Origin: Bacteroidota bacterium
Lineage (GTDB): Bacteria; Bacteroidota; Bacteroidia; Chitinophagales; Saprospiraceae
Assembly: GCA_016124585.1 (NCBI GenBank)
Contig: WGNL01000001.1
Coordinates: forward strand, 186,001 to 250,000
Length of the DNA: 64,000 nt
Reading direction: 5' to 3'
Of this stretch, positions 7,171 to 16,955 are shown in pieces. The notes under the pieces are model-generated. The model saw nothing but the letters and a program-made list of their open reading frames with translations. It was not told the DNA's origin and made no database searches. Position 1 is the stretch's first letter. Every line of letters begins with the position of its first letter. The translations under genes were made by a program, and so were the position numbers.

Positions 7171-9393
7171 ATGAGGCTCAGTTTTGCCTTCTTAGTTTGC
7201 CTGTTTTTTTCTTTTTCGGCCTTCGGCCAAAAGGGCAAACCTGCTGTGCCGCCGGTTGCTACACCACCCACTCGCCCTGTACCATCTACTCAACCTGTCG
7301 ATACTTCAGGTTCTGATTTCATCAATATTCTTTTTTCTGATGAATTTAACTACAACCTTGTTGGGGTGGATACGGTGAAACGTCTCATTGGCAATGTGGA
7401 GCTTAACCAGGATGATGTCTATCTTTTTTGTGATAGTGCTACCATTTTGAACAGTCAACGGGTGCTGGCACAAGGCAATTTTATCCTTCAACACGGCGAT
7501 TCTACGACTATTTTTTCCGACTCGGCGCTGTATCGGGCAGATACCAAAATCGCTGACCTCTATGTGAACGTCTCACTGCTTCGGGGGCAACAGAAGCTAT
7601 TTACCGAGCATTTGACTTATGATGCAAACACAAAGATTGCCACTTACCTGACTGGTGCAACCCTGACGGATGATTCTACTTTTCTGACAAGCGTCAAAGG
7701 TTACTACCATGCCGACAACGACGATGTTTTTTTTCGGGAAAAAGTAGTGGTTGAAAGTCCTGATTTCTCGCTCAGAACGGATACTTTGAAGTTCAACGCC
7801 CGCTCAAAAGTGGTCACATTCGTGGCTCCAACGCTCATTCTTCAAGACACTGCCCGCATTTACACTGAAAGCGGCAACTATGATATTCCAAACAAAAAAG
7901 GCATTTTCAACAAGAATCCGCAGTACCAGAAAAATGACCAAAAAGCGTGGTCGAGGCGTATGGAGTACGATGGGTTCAAGGAGGAAATAATCTTGGCGGG
8001 CGATGCGCATTTTCAGGACAGCACGACGAATGCCACCGCTGACCGAATTGTTTACAATGAAAAAACCGGGGTTACTATCCTTCAAGGGCATGCATTTGTA
8101 AAGGACGACAAACGGGTAATTACAGGTGACACAGTTACCTATGATTCAAAGAAAGGTACTTACGCAACCCGTGGGCGGTCGCATATCGTGGACGGTGGGC
8201 AAATCCTCGATGCCAATCAAGTGGACTACGACAAGGAACGGGAAGTAGGGATTGCCAGAGGAAACGTCATCTTGCAGGACACCACGGAGAAGCTTACGCT
8301 CGTTGCGGAATTTGCGGAGCACAGCAAACAAAAAAACTATTTCAAGGCGAGTGGCGGGAAATACGGTAGGCCGCTTTTGATTCGCCAAATTGACGGCGAT
8401 TCCGTTTTCATCAGTGCCGATACGTTGCTATCGTTTGAGCCAATCGATACTTTGACTTCAGTAAAATCAGATAGCCTTGCACTGATGAATTCAGATTCAA
8501 TTTCGGTAAAAAATGAAGTGCCAAGCGTTTCGCAAAAAGCTGATAAACAGCCGGTTAAAAAACTTGGGAAGAAAACGGAGCCTGCTGTGCCTCAAAAACT
8601 ATTTGAGGTTCCTGTCCAAACCGATTCATTGGCGAATGATAGCCTCCAGGCTAAATTGCCACTACCGGATAGCTTAGGCACAGACAGCATGAAAACAGAT
8701 ACCGCTGACAGCCCAGCTAAGCAAGAAGAGCGAAGAATTATTTTGGCGTACCACGATGTTCGAATTTTCAAAAGCAATCTCCAGGCGCTCTGTGATTCGC
8801 TTTCGTATTCCTCACTGGACTCCATGTTCCGCCTGTTCAGGGCGCCCATCATCTGGTCGGATACCTCGCAGTTTACTGCCGATACGGTGAGAATACAATT
8901 GGCCAACGATAATATTGACAAGATTTTCCTTCGGCAAAACAGCTTCATCGTGAATACGCCGGACGAGTTTTTTTTCAACCAAATCAAGGGGAAAAACAGC
9001 ATCGCCATGTTTGAGTCCGACACGACTGGGAAAAACGAACTGAGGCGGGTACGGGTGGAAGGGAATGCCGAGTCGGTGTACTATGCCCTCGACGACGACA
9101 AGGCGTATATCGGCGTGAACAAAACCATTTGTAGTGAGATGTTGATTTACTTCGGAAACAATGAAGTGGAGGGTATCAAGTTTTACACCCAACCAAAAGC
9201 CACCCTTTTTCCCATGAAAAAAGCTGACCATGAAGGCTTGAAAATGCAGGGATTTAGCTGGCAAATTGAGCGAAGACCGAATTCGGTGGAGGATTTGTTA
9301 GTACCAAAAAAATTGACTCCAATCCCAGTTATACCTATAGAAACTACACCAGTTGAGCCGGAGTCACCTGAACCATCTGTGGAGGAAAAATAG
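7171..9393 (+). CDS. OstA-like (LPS-transport-related) envelope protein
   Basis: A 740-residue exported protein. The signal peptide is MRLSFAFLVCLFFSFSAFGQ. The first half is a long OstA/LptA-type beta-jellyroll array in which short strands alternate with phrases such as GNVELNQDDVYLFCDSA, AQGNFILQHGDSTTIFSDSA, FREKVVVESPDFSL and ARGNVILQDTTEKL. OstA-fold proteins handle lipopolysaccharide in the periplasm. A low-complexity Ser/Asp/Lys/Pro-rich insert lies at about residues 425-520, after which the OstA-like pattern resumes. The C-terminus is Pro/Glu-rich. The ATG at 7171 is preferred over the TTG immediately before it. The gene converges on the metal-binding gene with 4 bases between stops. 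A precise role as an LptA or LptD equivalent is inference. Confidence 0.8.
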   Translation: MRLSFAFLVCLFFSFSAFGQKGKPAVPPVATPPTRPVPSTQPVDTSGSDFINILFSDEFNYNLVGVDTVKRLIGNVELNQDDVYLFCDSATILNSQRVLAQGNFILQHGDSTTIFSDSALYRADTKIADLYVNVSLLRGQQKLFTEHLTYDANTKIATYLTGATLTDDSTFLTSVKGYYHADNDDVFFREKVVVESPDFSLRTDTLKFNARSKVVTFVAPTLILQDTARIYTESGNYDIPNKKGIFNKNPQYQKNDQKAWSRRMEYDGFKEEIILAGDAHFQDSTTNATADRIVYNEKTGVTILQGHAFVKDDKRVITGDTVTYDSKKGTYATRGRSHIVDGGQILDANQVDYDKEREVGIARGNVILQDTTEKLTLVAEFAEHSKQKNYFKASGGKYGRPLLIRQIDGDSVFISADTLLSFEPIDTLTSVKSDSLALMNSDSISVKNEVPSVSQKADKQPVKKLGKKTEPAVPQKLFEVPVQTDSLANDSLQAKLPLPDSLGTDSMKTDTADSPAKQEERRIILAYHDVRIFKSNLQALCDSLSYSSLDSMFRLFRAPIIWSDTSQFTADTVRIQLANDNIDKIFLRQNSFIVNTPDEFFFNQIKGKNSIAMFESDTTGKNELRRVRVEGNAESVYYALDDDKAYIGVNKTICSEMLIYFGNNEVEGIKFYTQPKATLFPMKKADHEGLKMQGFSWQIERRPNSVEDLLVPKKLTPIPVIPIETTPVEPESPEPSVEEK

Positions 9394-9397
9394 CTAC

Positions 9398-9739
9398 CTA
9401 TTTCTTATCAGGCCGGGCATATTGGCAGCAGGAATGCAAATTGGCATATACGGCATCATCCGCTTTCTCCAAATCAGTGTCATGCCCCACTGCGGCGACA
9501 TTTTTATGAAGTTGAATCAATGAAACGACACTTGGGTTAAACTTCACGGTAGCCATTTCTGTCTCTTTGTCCCAATATGCATATTTCACACCCTTCACCA
9601 TCAAAGCCTTTTCAATTCGCTCCTTGCACATACCGCAGTTGCCATAAACCTTGAACTTTTCAGTGATATTTCCAGTGTCAGGCTTGAATGAAAATGAGAA
9701 AGCGGCTATGGTGAGGATTGAAAAAAATAAAGTTTTCAT
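9398..9739 (-). CDS. exported heavy-metal-associated (HMA) domain protein
   Basis: A 113-residue protein with a signal peptide (residues 1 to about 19) and one ferredoxin-like HMA domain. The metal-binding motif GNCGMC occupies residues 33-38 (form CxxC) and is followed by KERIEKALMVKGVKYAYWD and an ATVKFNP strand. Such domains bind Cu(I) or similar soft metals. A second cysteine pair near the end (HSCCQYAR) recurs in exported HMA proteins of this phylum. It is probably a periplasmic metal chaperone or sensor. No copper ATPase is nearby, so the partner is unknown. Confidence 0.85.
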   Translation of the reverse strand: MKTLFFSILTIAAFSFSFKPDTGNITEKFKVYGNCGMCKERIEKALMVKGVKYAYWDKETEMATVKFNPSVVSLIQLHKNVAAVGHDTDLEKADDAVYANLHSCCQYARPDKK

Positions 9740-9820
9740 ATGTTGAAATTTAGTTCAATTATAAGGCTTTGGATGACAAATAGTTTGCCCGAATCAGTTA
9801 AGAACTAGTGAAAATATTCT

Positions 9821-11266
9821 TTAAAACACCCAAAGTACAATTGTTTCAGCAAAAAGTGTGATAACAAGGATGGACAAAATATCCAACCAAAAACCTGATT
9901 TCACCATGTCAGCTACTTTCAAATGTCCACTTCCAAACACGATGGCATTTGGAGGGGTGGCCATTGGCAACATGAAGCCGCAACTTGCCGCCAACGTCAT
10001 AGGGATGGCTAATAATATCGGTTCTATGCCTACTGCTTGCGCAATCCCACTCACAACTGGTAAAAACACAACGACCAAAGCCACGTTTGACATTGCTTCC
10101 GAGAGGAGGACAGTCGCTGCGGTCAGGGCTAAAACGAACAGTACTCGATTGATTTGGCTTCCATGAAAAGCAGAACCGATAATGTCAATTAGCCCAGTTT
10201 TATATAATGCATCGGCAAGGGCAAGTCCACCTCCGAACAAGAGCAAAATTCCCCAAGGTAGCCTTGAAGTGCTATCCCAATCTAGCAAAAAAACGCCGTT
10301 TTTAAAATCAACAGGAATAAGAAAAAGTGCAATTGCTGCCGCAATGGCAATCATTTCGTCACCAAGGTGAAGGCCAGGAATGGCTTTGGAAAGAAAACCA
10401 CTTGAAACCCAAAAAAAGACGGTAACCATGAATAGCCAGAAGACTTTTTTTTCTGCTGAACTGGGTTTGCCAAGGGCTTTGAGTTCTCCCTCTATAAGTT
10501 CTTTTGCTCCCTCGAATTTGCCCAATCGGTTGGGGAAAATGATTTTTACATTAATAAAATACGTCAAACCAACAAGTAAAACCATCAAGGGTACACCGAC
10601 CAGCATCCAATCAAAAAAATTGATTTCGTACCCATTTTTTGCCATGTATCCTTTGAAAACAACATTAGGAGGTGTGCCGATAAGAGTAGCCATTCCGCCC
10701 AAACTTGCCGCATAAGCGATACCGAGCATAATTGTTTTGGAAAAATTAGCTAGTCCTTTTGCTTGTTCAGTGTTGGGGTTTGCCATGCGGGTTTCTGTGA
10801 GCAAGCCAATTACAGAAAGTGCAATTGGTAACATCATGATGGTAGTAGCGGTGTTACTAATCCACATGCTCATAACAGCAGTGGCAACCATAAAACCCAG
10901 TACAATTCCATTGGCGTTTGTGCCGGTCATGCTGACAATGGTAAGTGCAATTCGCCGATGCAGGTTCCATTTTTCCATGGCCAATGCCAGCATGAAACCA
11001 CCAAGGAATAGAAAAACAATCGGGTCGCCATAAAACGGAGCTACTTCTTTTGGGGAACTGACCCCCAATAATGGTAAAATTACCAATGGTACCAATGAGG
11101 TTGCAGGAAGTGGCAATGCCTCTGTTACCCACCATCCGAGCATCATAAATGCCATTGCCAGTACCTGCCATGCATCAGTCTTTAAACCAAACTGAGGCGA
11201 CATGAGTAGCATAACCACGAAAAGAATTGGGGAAAGAAACAGGCCTACTTTTTTTGAAAAGTCCAT
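9821..11266 (-). CDS. DASS (SLC13) family anion:sodium symporter
   Basis: A 481-residue inner membrane transporter with about 11-12 hydrophobic segments. The family signature SNT occurs in MSMWISNTATTIMMLPIA, and the second symmetrical motif in GFMLPMATPPNAIVFGSG. Family members import di- or tricarboxylates or sulfate with sodium. The substrate cannot be read from sequence. The ATG at 11264-11266 (MDFSKKVGLFLSP) is preferred because the alternative start 45 bases upstream falls inside the terminator hairpin of the preceding gene. Confidence 0.92.
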   Translation of the reverse strand: MDFSKKVGLFLSPILFVVMLLMSPQFGLKTDAWQVLAMAFMMLGWWVTEALPLPATSLVPLVILPLLGVSSPKEVAPFYGDPIVFLFLGGFMLALAMEKWNLHRRIALTIVSMTGTNANGIVLGFMVATAVMSMWISNTATTIMMLPIALSVIGLLTETRMANPNTEQAKGLANFSKTIMLGIAYAASLGGMATLIGTPPNVVFKGYMAKNGYEINFFDWMLVGVPLMVLLVGLTYFINVKIIFPNRLGKFEGAKELIEGELKALGKPSSAEKKVFWLFMVTVFFWVSSGFLSKAIPGLHLGDEMIAIAAAIALFLIPVDFKNGVFLLDWDSTSRLPWGILLLFGGGLALADALYKTGLIDIIGSAFHGSQINRVLFVLALTAATVLLSEAMSNVALVVVFLPVVSGIAQAVGIEPILLAIPMTLAASCGFMLPMATPPNAIVFGSGHLKVADMVKSGFWLDILSILVITLFAETIVLWVF

Positions 11267-11298
11267 GTATTTGAGCTCAAGTATTTCCACAAAGAAAA

Positions 11299-11336
11299 AA
11301 ACTTTCCGCAAGCAGCTTGCGGAAAGTTTTTTAAAT
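11299..11336 (-). terminator. intrinsic terminator of the haloperoxidase-like gene
   Basis: ACTTTCCGCAAG and CTTGCGGAAAGT are perfect arms around a CAG loop, flanked by A and T runs, so the hairpin could work in both directions. It lies about 30 bases beyond the stop of the minus-strand gene at 11362 and upstream of the DASS transporter, separating the two transcripts. Confidence 0.85.
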
Positions 11337-11361
11337 ACTCAGCATTGGGTTTTGGAAGCTC

Positions 11362-12708
11362 CTATGATTTAGTCATTTTCAAGTTTGCCACGATGAACTG
11401 CCCCACTTTCTTACCTTGGTCTACACCAACAGTACAGGCTGGCATATAATGGATGCCGCCATAATTTCTGCTCAAAGCTGCCTCGTTGGATGCTTCGTAA
11501 AATGATTTAAAATTTCGAGGTGGCATGCCAAAAGCAACTTCAACTGAATCTGTGTATGCGAGGTTGTCTCCAAGAACACTTGTCAAAGCAGTAGAAGCTG
11601 CTGCTGAAATCACACTGTGCCCGCTAGTGTATTCAGGAAATGGCGGGGTTTGCAAAAGAGGCGTCCAGTCTGGGTCAACAAACGTGTTAATGACCGTTTC
11701 AGGGCGGACAACTTCGCTTCTGTACTTCTCATCCCAGCATGAAATAAAGGCATCTAACAGTGAAATGGAGCACATGGCATAGGCTTGAGCTGATTTCATG
11801 ATGTCAGCCTTGGCGGCCCTGCATCCAATTTTAGTAATTCCCACCCAGTGGCCACCTGGCGTAATTTTCTTGGTAGCAAACATCACGTGACCTTTGTGGT
11901 GTGAAACGTATGGGTTGCAATCCCAGAATTGCGCAACGGCTACACGCTCTTTTTTTTCTTCTTCTGGCACATCCAGTACTTTATAGACCTGAATTGCCTC
12001 TTTGTAAAATTCGCTATTCTTGTCAGTCATGTTGTACGGGGCTGGTGCTACAGGAATAAACTGCGTAGACGAATCAATGACCAACGGCCGGATCTTGCTC
12101 CAATGCGGTTCGATAGCATCCATGTAATCCGGAGGCGTCGGTTTCCACCGCTTTGGCTCGTCGTTAATGGTATATTTTGGGAAAGTGCGGGTTTGCTTGT
12201 AATTGTCCTTGTCAGCCCAAGCCAATATGTGCTGTGCCACTGCTTCACCATAAGCCATTGAGCGTTCGTAAACATCTTCAGGCATGTTGATTTTTTTATA
12301 ATCCATCAACATTTTTGCCTCGTACTCGTCCATTTTTTCTTCAGAAAAAATAAGCTTTTTGCCAACCACAATCATGGCCTTATTGCCAGCGAGAGAATAG
12401 CAATATTCCTTGCCAGCTTCCGGTTGGGGAACTGGCTCTAAACCTGTGATTTGCCCAGCCAAAGTTTGATAATTTGGGTTGAAAGGAACCATGGCTTCGT
12501 AAGCAGCAATGCTGGAATATGCATAAATGCGGCTTGCGACTGGTGGTGAAAATATATCATGGACAATCACGTCCGTGATGGCTTGCATGGAACTGTGCAG
12601 GAATTCAGGGTTTTCAGTTTCTTTCTTCCAATTTGGATTTGAAGATTTGCAACCAATCAGAAATATGCCCAGAAAGAGCAACACAACGAACATCGGATTT
12701 TTCATCAT
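11362..12708 (-). CDS. vanadium-dependent haloperoxidase / PAP2-type phosphatase-like lipoprotein
   Basis: A 448-residue lipoprotein. The hydrophobic N-terminus ends in LIGC with the lipidated cysteine at residue 20. The vanadate/phosphate-binding triad of the PAP2/haloperoxidase superfamily is complete: KYRSEVVRP (KxxxxxxRP), SGH at about residues 362-364, and SRNYGGIHYMPACTVGVD (SRxxxxxHxxxxxxxxD form) at about 413-430. Proteins of this type are vanadium haloperoxidases or related acid phosphatases, and sequence alone does not separate the two activities. It is anchored in the envelope. The gene begins with two ATGs in a row and has its own terminator. Confidence 0.85.
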   Translation of the reverse strand: MMKNPMFVVLLFLGIFLIGCKSSNPNWKKETENPEFLHSSMQAITDVIVHDIFSPPVASRIYAYSSIAAYEAMVPFNPNYQTLAGQITGLEPVPQPEAGKEYCYSLAGNKAMIVVGKKLIFSEEKMDEYEAKMLMDYKKINMPEDVYERSMAYGEAVAQHILAWADKDNYKQTRTFPKYTINDEPKRWKPTPPDYMDAIEPHWSKIRPLVIDSSTQFIPVAPAPYNMTDKNSEFYKEAIQVYKVLDVPEEEKKERVAVAQFWDCNPYVSHHKGHVMFATKKITPGGHWVGITKIGCRAAKADIMKSAQAYAMCSISLLDAFISCWDEKYRSEVVRPETVINTFVDPDWTPLLQTPPFPEYTSGHSVISAAASTALTSVLGDNLAYTDSVEVAFGMPPRNFKSFYEASNEAALSRNYGGIHYMPACTVGVDQGKKVGQFIVANLKMTKS

Positions 12709-12865
12709 AAATTAATTAAGTTCAAATGACTAGGTAGAATATGAAGGCCTCGCAGTCAATAGGTAGGTTTAAATTTTGTTTTCTGAATACAAAAATAGTA
12801 AAATCTCTACGGGTAAATGTGTTGAGCTGTTTCATTTTGTGATTAGAATGTACTTAAAAAAGGAA

Positions 12866-12894
12866 GCGGGCCACTCCAGGATGGGGTGGCCCGC
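12866..12894 (-). terminator. intrinsic terminator of the SprB-repeat gene
   Basis: Arms at 12866-12877 and 12883-12894 pair over 12 positions (GCGGGCCAC with GTGGCCCGC at the outside) around an AGGAT loop. On the minus strand a T-rich run follows (TTCCTTTTTT). The hairpin is 27 bases past the stop of the gene at 12921. Confidence 0.85.
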
Positions 12895-12920
12895 ATAATT
12901 ATTAGCGAAAAAACTAGTCT

Positions 12921-15900
12921 CTAATCTTTCACGAACTTGATAATCTCCCGCACGCCATTGTTGTAGCGCAAACGGAGCATATAAGTGCCGCTTTGTAAAT
13001 GGCCCAAGCTTACAGATTTAGACAATGCATTGGCGTCGATAGTCATCGATTCTACAAGTTTGCCTTGTAGATTAAGCACATCCACCGTAATGTCTGTTTG
13101 TAGATTGCCTTTTGACTCAATGGACAACTTGTCGCTGACAGGGTTCGGGTAGGCCATGAAGTTTTGTTTTGCTTCAAAACGTTGAACAAGCTCTTGGCCT
13201 GAATACTTCACATGTTGGCCACCTGAAAGGATTTCTACTCTGTAGAAGGCGTTCCCTTTTTTAGGGTAATAATCAGCGAATGAGTATTCGTGCATTCCGG
13301 CTTCTTGTGACTGTGGAAGTGTGCCGATGTTAGTGAAATGGGTGCCATCACTAGAGCGTTGCACGGCATATTCATAATCACCAGGCACTTGAATTGACTC
13401 CCACTCAACCATTACGGCGTTCTGCATATTGTTTACATTAATAACGATTGCATTGCCACACAGGATTGGGCTGTTTGAAATAGCCACACCTAACTGGTCA
13501 GTAGAAGTACAACCATTGGCAGTTACTGTCAAAGTGATATAAACTACACCCGCTTGGTTCCAAGTGACCAATGGATTTTGGCTGGTAGAAGTGGAAGGAG
13601 TAGCCCAAGGGCCAAAATTCCAACTGTATGTAGCGCCCGGCCCATTGCTAGTTGCAGAATATTGGACTTGGTCACCTACGCATGCGAAATCAGAACCATC
13701 GATTTCTGCCACTGCTTCATCGCCTATCGTAATGGTAACAATATTGGATTCTTTCCAATCGCTGCAATTGGTGGCTTTAGCGCAGCGGACAAAATAGGTG
13801 GTTTCATAAATAAGACCCGGGTCATAGCTCGCACCCATTCCACCAGATGCCACTGACAACCAAGTGTTTGGGTTGTAAGGGCCAGGCACGTTGGTGTACA
13901 TCCACATGTATTGAACTGGGCTACCAGCTCCAGTGGCTGGCGTTACAGAGTTGATGGGGGCAGCGTCATTGCCAGGACCGCATAAAGTCTGGTCGCAGCA
14001 AATCGTGCCTGGGTCAATAACATTCAAGCAGGCATCGTAAACACCGGCATCAACGGTTACTTTGCAATTGCCAGCAGCTAAAACGATATTGCCAGTATTG
14101 CCAGCTGCATCTGCATCACTGTCGGTGAAATCATCCGTGCAGGCATTGGCTGGTGAGAAGGCAAATCCGCTTGGCAGTTCAAAATGAACTTGGTAGGTGC
14201 CAGCTTGCAAATTGTCGAAAAGGTAACTCCCATTCAAAGCTGTGGTAGTTGTCAAGTTAACTGGAGCACCACCAGTTGTAGTGCCAGTGAGGGTAACGAC
14301 TACACCAGCTTGACCAAACTCACCTGGATCTTGACAGCCGTTACGGTTCATGTCCATCCAAACTCGGTCACCAATACAGCTAGGTTCTTCCAAAACTACA
14401 GTGCCTGTCCCTGTGCAGCCATCAGTTGAAGTGACCGTCACCGTATAAGTACCTGGGCCAAGGTTTGACAAACTTGAAGTGGTAGCACCAGTATTCCAAG
14501 CATAAGTATAAGGCGCAGTGCCACCACTGACGCTGGTAGAAACTGCTCCATCATCAGCATTTACTGCACTGATTGAGTGCGTAACGTTCACTGTAACATT
14601 CAGTCCAGCTGTGCTGTTTGTTACGGTTGTCATTCCCATGGTAACACAACCGTTTGCATCCGTAGCTGTGACCATGTATGCTCCTGAGTTCAAACCTGTG
14701 ATAGTAGTACCAGTGCCGCCATTGCTCCAAGCATAAGTGTAAGGGGCGGTACCGCCAGTAGCGATAGCCGTGGCAGACCCAAGTGTATTGCATTGGCCAT
14801 TTATGCTAGTAACTGTAAGCGTGACTTGCGTTGGCTGGCTAACAAAAGCACTTGTAAATGCTGTACAGCCTGAACCTTGATCTGTAACAGTTACAAAATA
14901 TGTTCCGGCAGAAAGGTTATTAATTGTTTGGCTGGTTCCTCCATTGCTCCATTGGTAAGTTACTGTTCCAGTGGCACCAGCAGCAGTGGCAGTAGCGCTG
15001 CCATTCGTTCCATTGAAACATGAAACTGCGCTACCAGTAGCATTCACGGTCAAGTTGGAAGAGCCAGAAACCGTTACTTGATCAACAGCAGTACAGCCAT
15101 TGGCATCAGTTGCAGTCACCGTATAAGTGCCTGCCGTCAAGTTGTTGATGACGGAAGTGGTAGCACCGTTGCTCCAAAGGAAACTATAAGGTGGAGTTCC
15201 TGTACCGGGAGTAACCATGGCTGTTGCAGTTCCATTTGCTGCACAACCACTGCTTACACCTGTGATGTGTAAATCCATGGCAGGTGTTCCGCCAACGGTT
15301 ACTTGGGCTGTAGCTCCGCAACCTTGCGAATCAGTTACCACTACAGTATAATTGCCAGGGGCAAGGTTGGAAATGGAAGCAGTAGTAGCGCCATTGCTCC
15401 AAGCATATGTGTATGGAGCGACACCACCTGAAGCGGTAACTGTTGCGGTGCCTGTTGGCAAACCACAAGCAGATGCAGGTGTTGCGGTAGCATCCAAATT
15501 GATGCTGGCCTGAGGAATCAGTACAAAACCTTCAGTTTGGTTGCATCCCAAAAAGTCGGTTACCGTAACCGAATAACTTCCTGGAAGCAACCCGTTAACG
15601 GTATTTCCAACAGCACCATTGCTCCAGTGAAACATGTACGGAGGAGTGCCACCTGTAGGGGCTACTGTGGCAGAACCAGTTGGGCTACCACCGCCGCAGC
15701 CTGGGTTCACAACGGTCAAATTCACATTAATTTGAACTGGATTACCAATGGTGCCGCTACCAGTGATTGTGCAGCCATTGGCATCCGTCACCGTCACGTC
15801 GTAGGTCCCGGGGCCAAGGTTAGCATTGACGGAGCCAGTAGCGCCATTGCTCCAATTGTAGGTGTAGGGTGGGGTTCCGCCCGTCACCACCGCTTCCACA

Positions 15901-16490
15901 CTGGCGTCGCAGTAGTTGAAACAAGCGAGGCCCTGAACTACAACGTCGATGCTCATTGCGCCTGAAATTGCAGCACAATTAACGGCTTGACAGCCGCTGT
16001 TGTCTGTCACAGTTACGCAATGCAAGCCATTTGATAGTCCAGATACACTAGCTGTTGTAGCGCCAGTGTCCCAAAGATAGCTGTAGCCTCCGTTGCCGCC
16101 AGCAGCAGTCGCAGTCGCATTACCACCTCCAGCGCAAGGGTTGCCAACTGAAATGCTCACAGTCACAGCACTTGGTTCGGTTAAATTAAATGAATCATTG
16201 GCTTGGTCGCCGTTGGCATCCGTCACCGTTACGGCGTAGGTGCCAGCAGGCAAGCTTTGGAGCACATTGCTGTTTGCACCGTTGTTCCAAATGAATGTGT
16301 AAGGTGCTGTTCCTCCAGTTACATTGGCAGTGACTTCACCGTTTGTGTAACCATTACAAGTGGGGTTAGTACCTGTTATGGACACGCTGACTTGGGCGCC
16401 TACGTAGACGGGCAATACCATTGCCATCACCAACATTAAATTGTGGGTTTTACCCAAGAGAAGAGTTCTCAGGTGTTGAATTGGATTCAT
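12921..16490 (-). CDS. SprB-repeat surface protein with SdrD-like, PKD-like and T9SS sorting domains
   Basis: A 1189-residue secreted protein. After a signal peptide (residues 1 to about 32, ending VYVGA) there are nine SprB-type repeats of about 74 residues (about 33-700). Each has a core of the form GGTxPYTYxWSNGA followed by GTYxVTVTDxxGC. An SdrD B-like domain follows (IGDRVWMDMNRNGCQDPGE), then an Ig/PKD-like region (ATYSWNFGPWATPSTST), and a type A T9SS C-terminal domain (MAYPNPVSDKLSIES, ending GVREIIKFVKD). SprB is the mobile gliding adhesin of Flavobacterium; this smaller repeat protein is probably a cell-surface or released adhesin, but gliding function is not shown. The gene has its own terminator and a 465-base upstream region. 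Confidence 0.9.
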   Translation of the reverse strand: MNPIQHLRTLLLGKTHNLMLVMAMVLPVYVGAQVSVSITGTNPTCNGYTNGEVTANVTGGTAPYTFIWNNGANSNVLQSLPAGTYAVTVTDANGDQANDSFNLTEPSAVTVSISVGNPCAGGGNATATAAGGNGGYSYLWDTGATTASVSGLSNGLHCVTVTDNSGCQAVNCAAISGAMSIDVVVQGLACFNYCDASVEAVVTGGTPPYTYNWSNGATGSVNANLGPGTYDVTVTDANGCTITGSGTIGNPVQINVNLTVVNPGCGGGSPTGSATVAPTGGTPPYMFHWSNGAVGNTVNGLLPGSYSVTVTDFLGCNQTEGFVLIPQASINLDATATPASACGLPTGTATVTASGGVAPYTYAWSNGATTASISNLAPGNYTVVVTDSQGCGATAQVTVGGTPAMDLHITGVSSGCAANGTATAMVTPGTGTPPYSFLWSNGATTSVINNLTAGTYTVTATDANGCTAVDQVTVSGSSNLTVNATGSAVSCFNGTNGSATATAAGATGTVTYQWSNGGTSQTINNLSAGTYFVTVTDQGSGCTAFTSAFVSQPTQVTLTVTSINGQCNTLGSATAIATGGTAPYTYAWSNGGTGTTITGLNSGAYMVTATDANGCVTMGMTTVTNSTAGLNVTVNVTHSISAVNADDGAVSTSVSGGTAPYTYAWNTGATTSSLSNLGPGTYTVTVTSTDGCTGTGTVVLEEPSCIGDRVWMDMNRNGCQDPGEFGQAGVVVTLTGTTTGGAPVNLTTTTALNGSYLFDNLQAGTYQVHFELPSGFAFSPANACTDDFTDSDADAAGNTGNIVLAAGNCKVTVDAGVYDACLNVIDPGTICCDQTLCGPGNDAAPINSVTPATGAGSPVQYMWMYTNVPGPYNPNTWLSVASGGMGASYDPGLIYETTYFVRCAKATNCSDWKESNIVTITIGDEAVAEIDGSDFACVGDQVQYSATSNGPGATYSWNFGPWATPSTSTSQNPLVTWNQAGVVYITLTVTANGCTSTDQLGVAISNSPILCGNAIVINVNNMQNAVMVEWESIQVPGDYEYAVQRSSDGTHFTNIGTLPQSQEAGMHEYSFADYYPKKGNAFYRVEILSGGQHVKYSGQELVQRFEAKQNFMAYPNPVSDKLSIESKGNLQTDITVDVLNLQGKLVESMTIDANALSKSVSLGHLQSGTYMLRLRYNNGVREIIKFVKD

Positions 16491-16955
16491 AATCGACTAG
16501 TTTTGGTAATAATTATAAAATGTTAACCGAGTGTCATCTCGGACGTAAATTCTTTCCCAGTAATTATTCAATTGGAATGAGCCAGTATAAGCCTTAAATG
16601 TGTTGATACGTGAATTGTCAAAAATTTCTTAAACAGTCCGAAAGCCTTTTGTTTATGGCTCAATTATCAAATGGGTAGATGTAAGGCGGGCAGATATTTT
16701 TTACCTAAGCTATGTTTGATTTCGTAGTGTTTGCCCTAAATCGGTATTGGCAAGTTAATTCGGGGGCCAAGATACAGATGTTTCATGAATTTTCACCCAG
16801 ACTGCTTTTTTAAAATTTGAGCAGGTGATAAAATCGACATCTTGCGTTGCAACGTGCCAGTCCCTGTTTTGTTTACGGTGATTTGTTTGTTGCTGTTACA
16901 AAAAAGAGGCATGAAACGAGCGTTTCATGCCTCTTTTACAAAGGACAATAGTAGA
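16491..16955. other. intergenic region upstream of the SprB-repeat gene
   Basis: This 465-base AT-rich stretch lies between two minus-strand giant genes. Its left part is the leader of the SprB-repeat gene and can form a small hairpin (CCGAG at 16527-16531 with CTCGG at 16538-16542). Its right end holds the terminator of the HYR-like gene. No coding frame and no clear TAnnTTTG promoter were seen. Confidence 0.6.
16902..16937 (-). terminator. intrinsic terminator of the HYR-like giant gene
   Basis: A perfect 17-base-pair stem: AAAAGAGGCATGAAACG at 16902-16918 pairs with 16921-16937 around an AG loop. On the minus strand it runs into six Ts. It lies 19 bases past the stop codon at 16956 and separates this gene from the SprB-repeat gene. 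Confidence 0.92.

Noticed and set aside
11267-11311. Upstream start for the DASS transporter
   Set aside because: The extra codons fall in the terminator hairpin of the previous gene and add charged residues before the first membrane segment.
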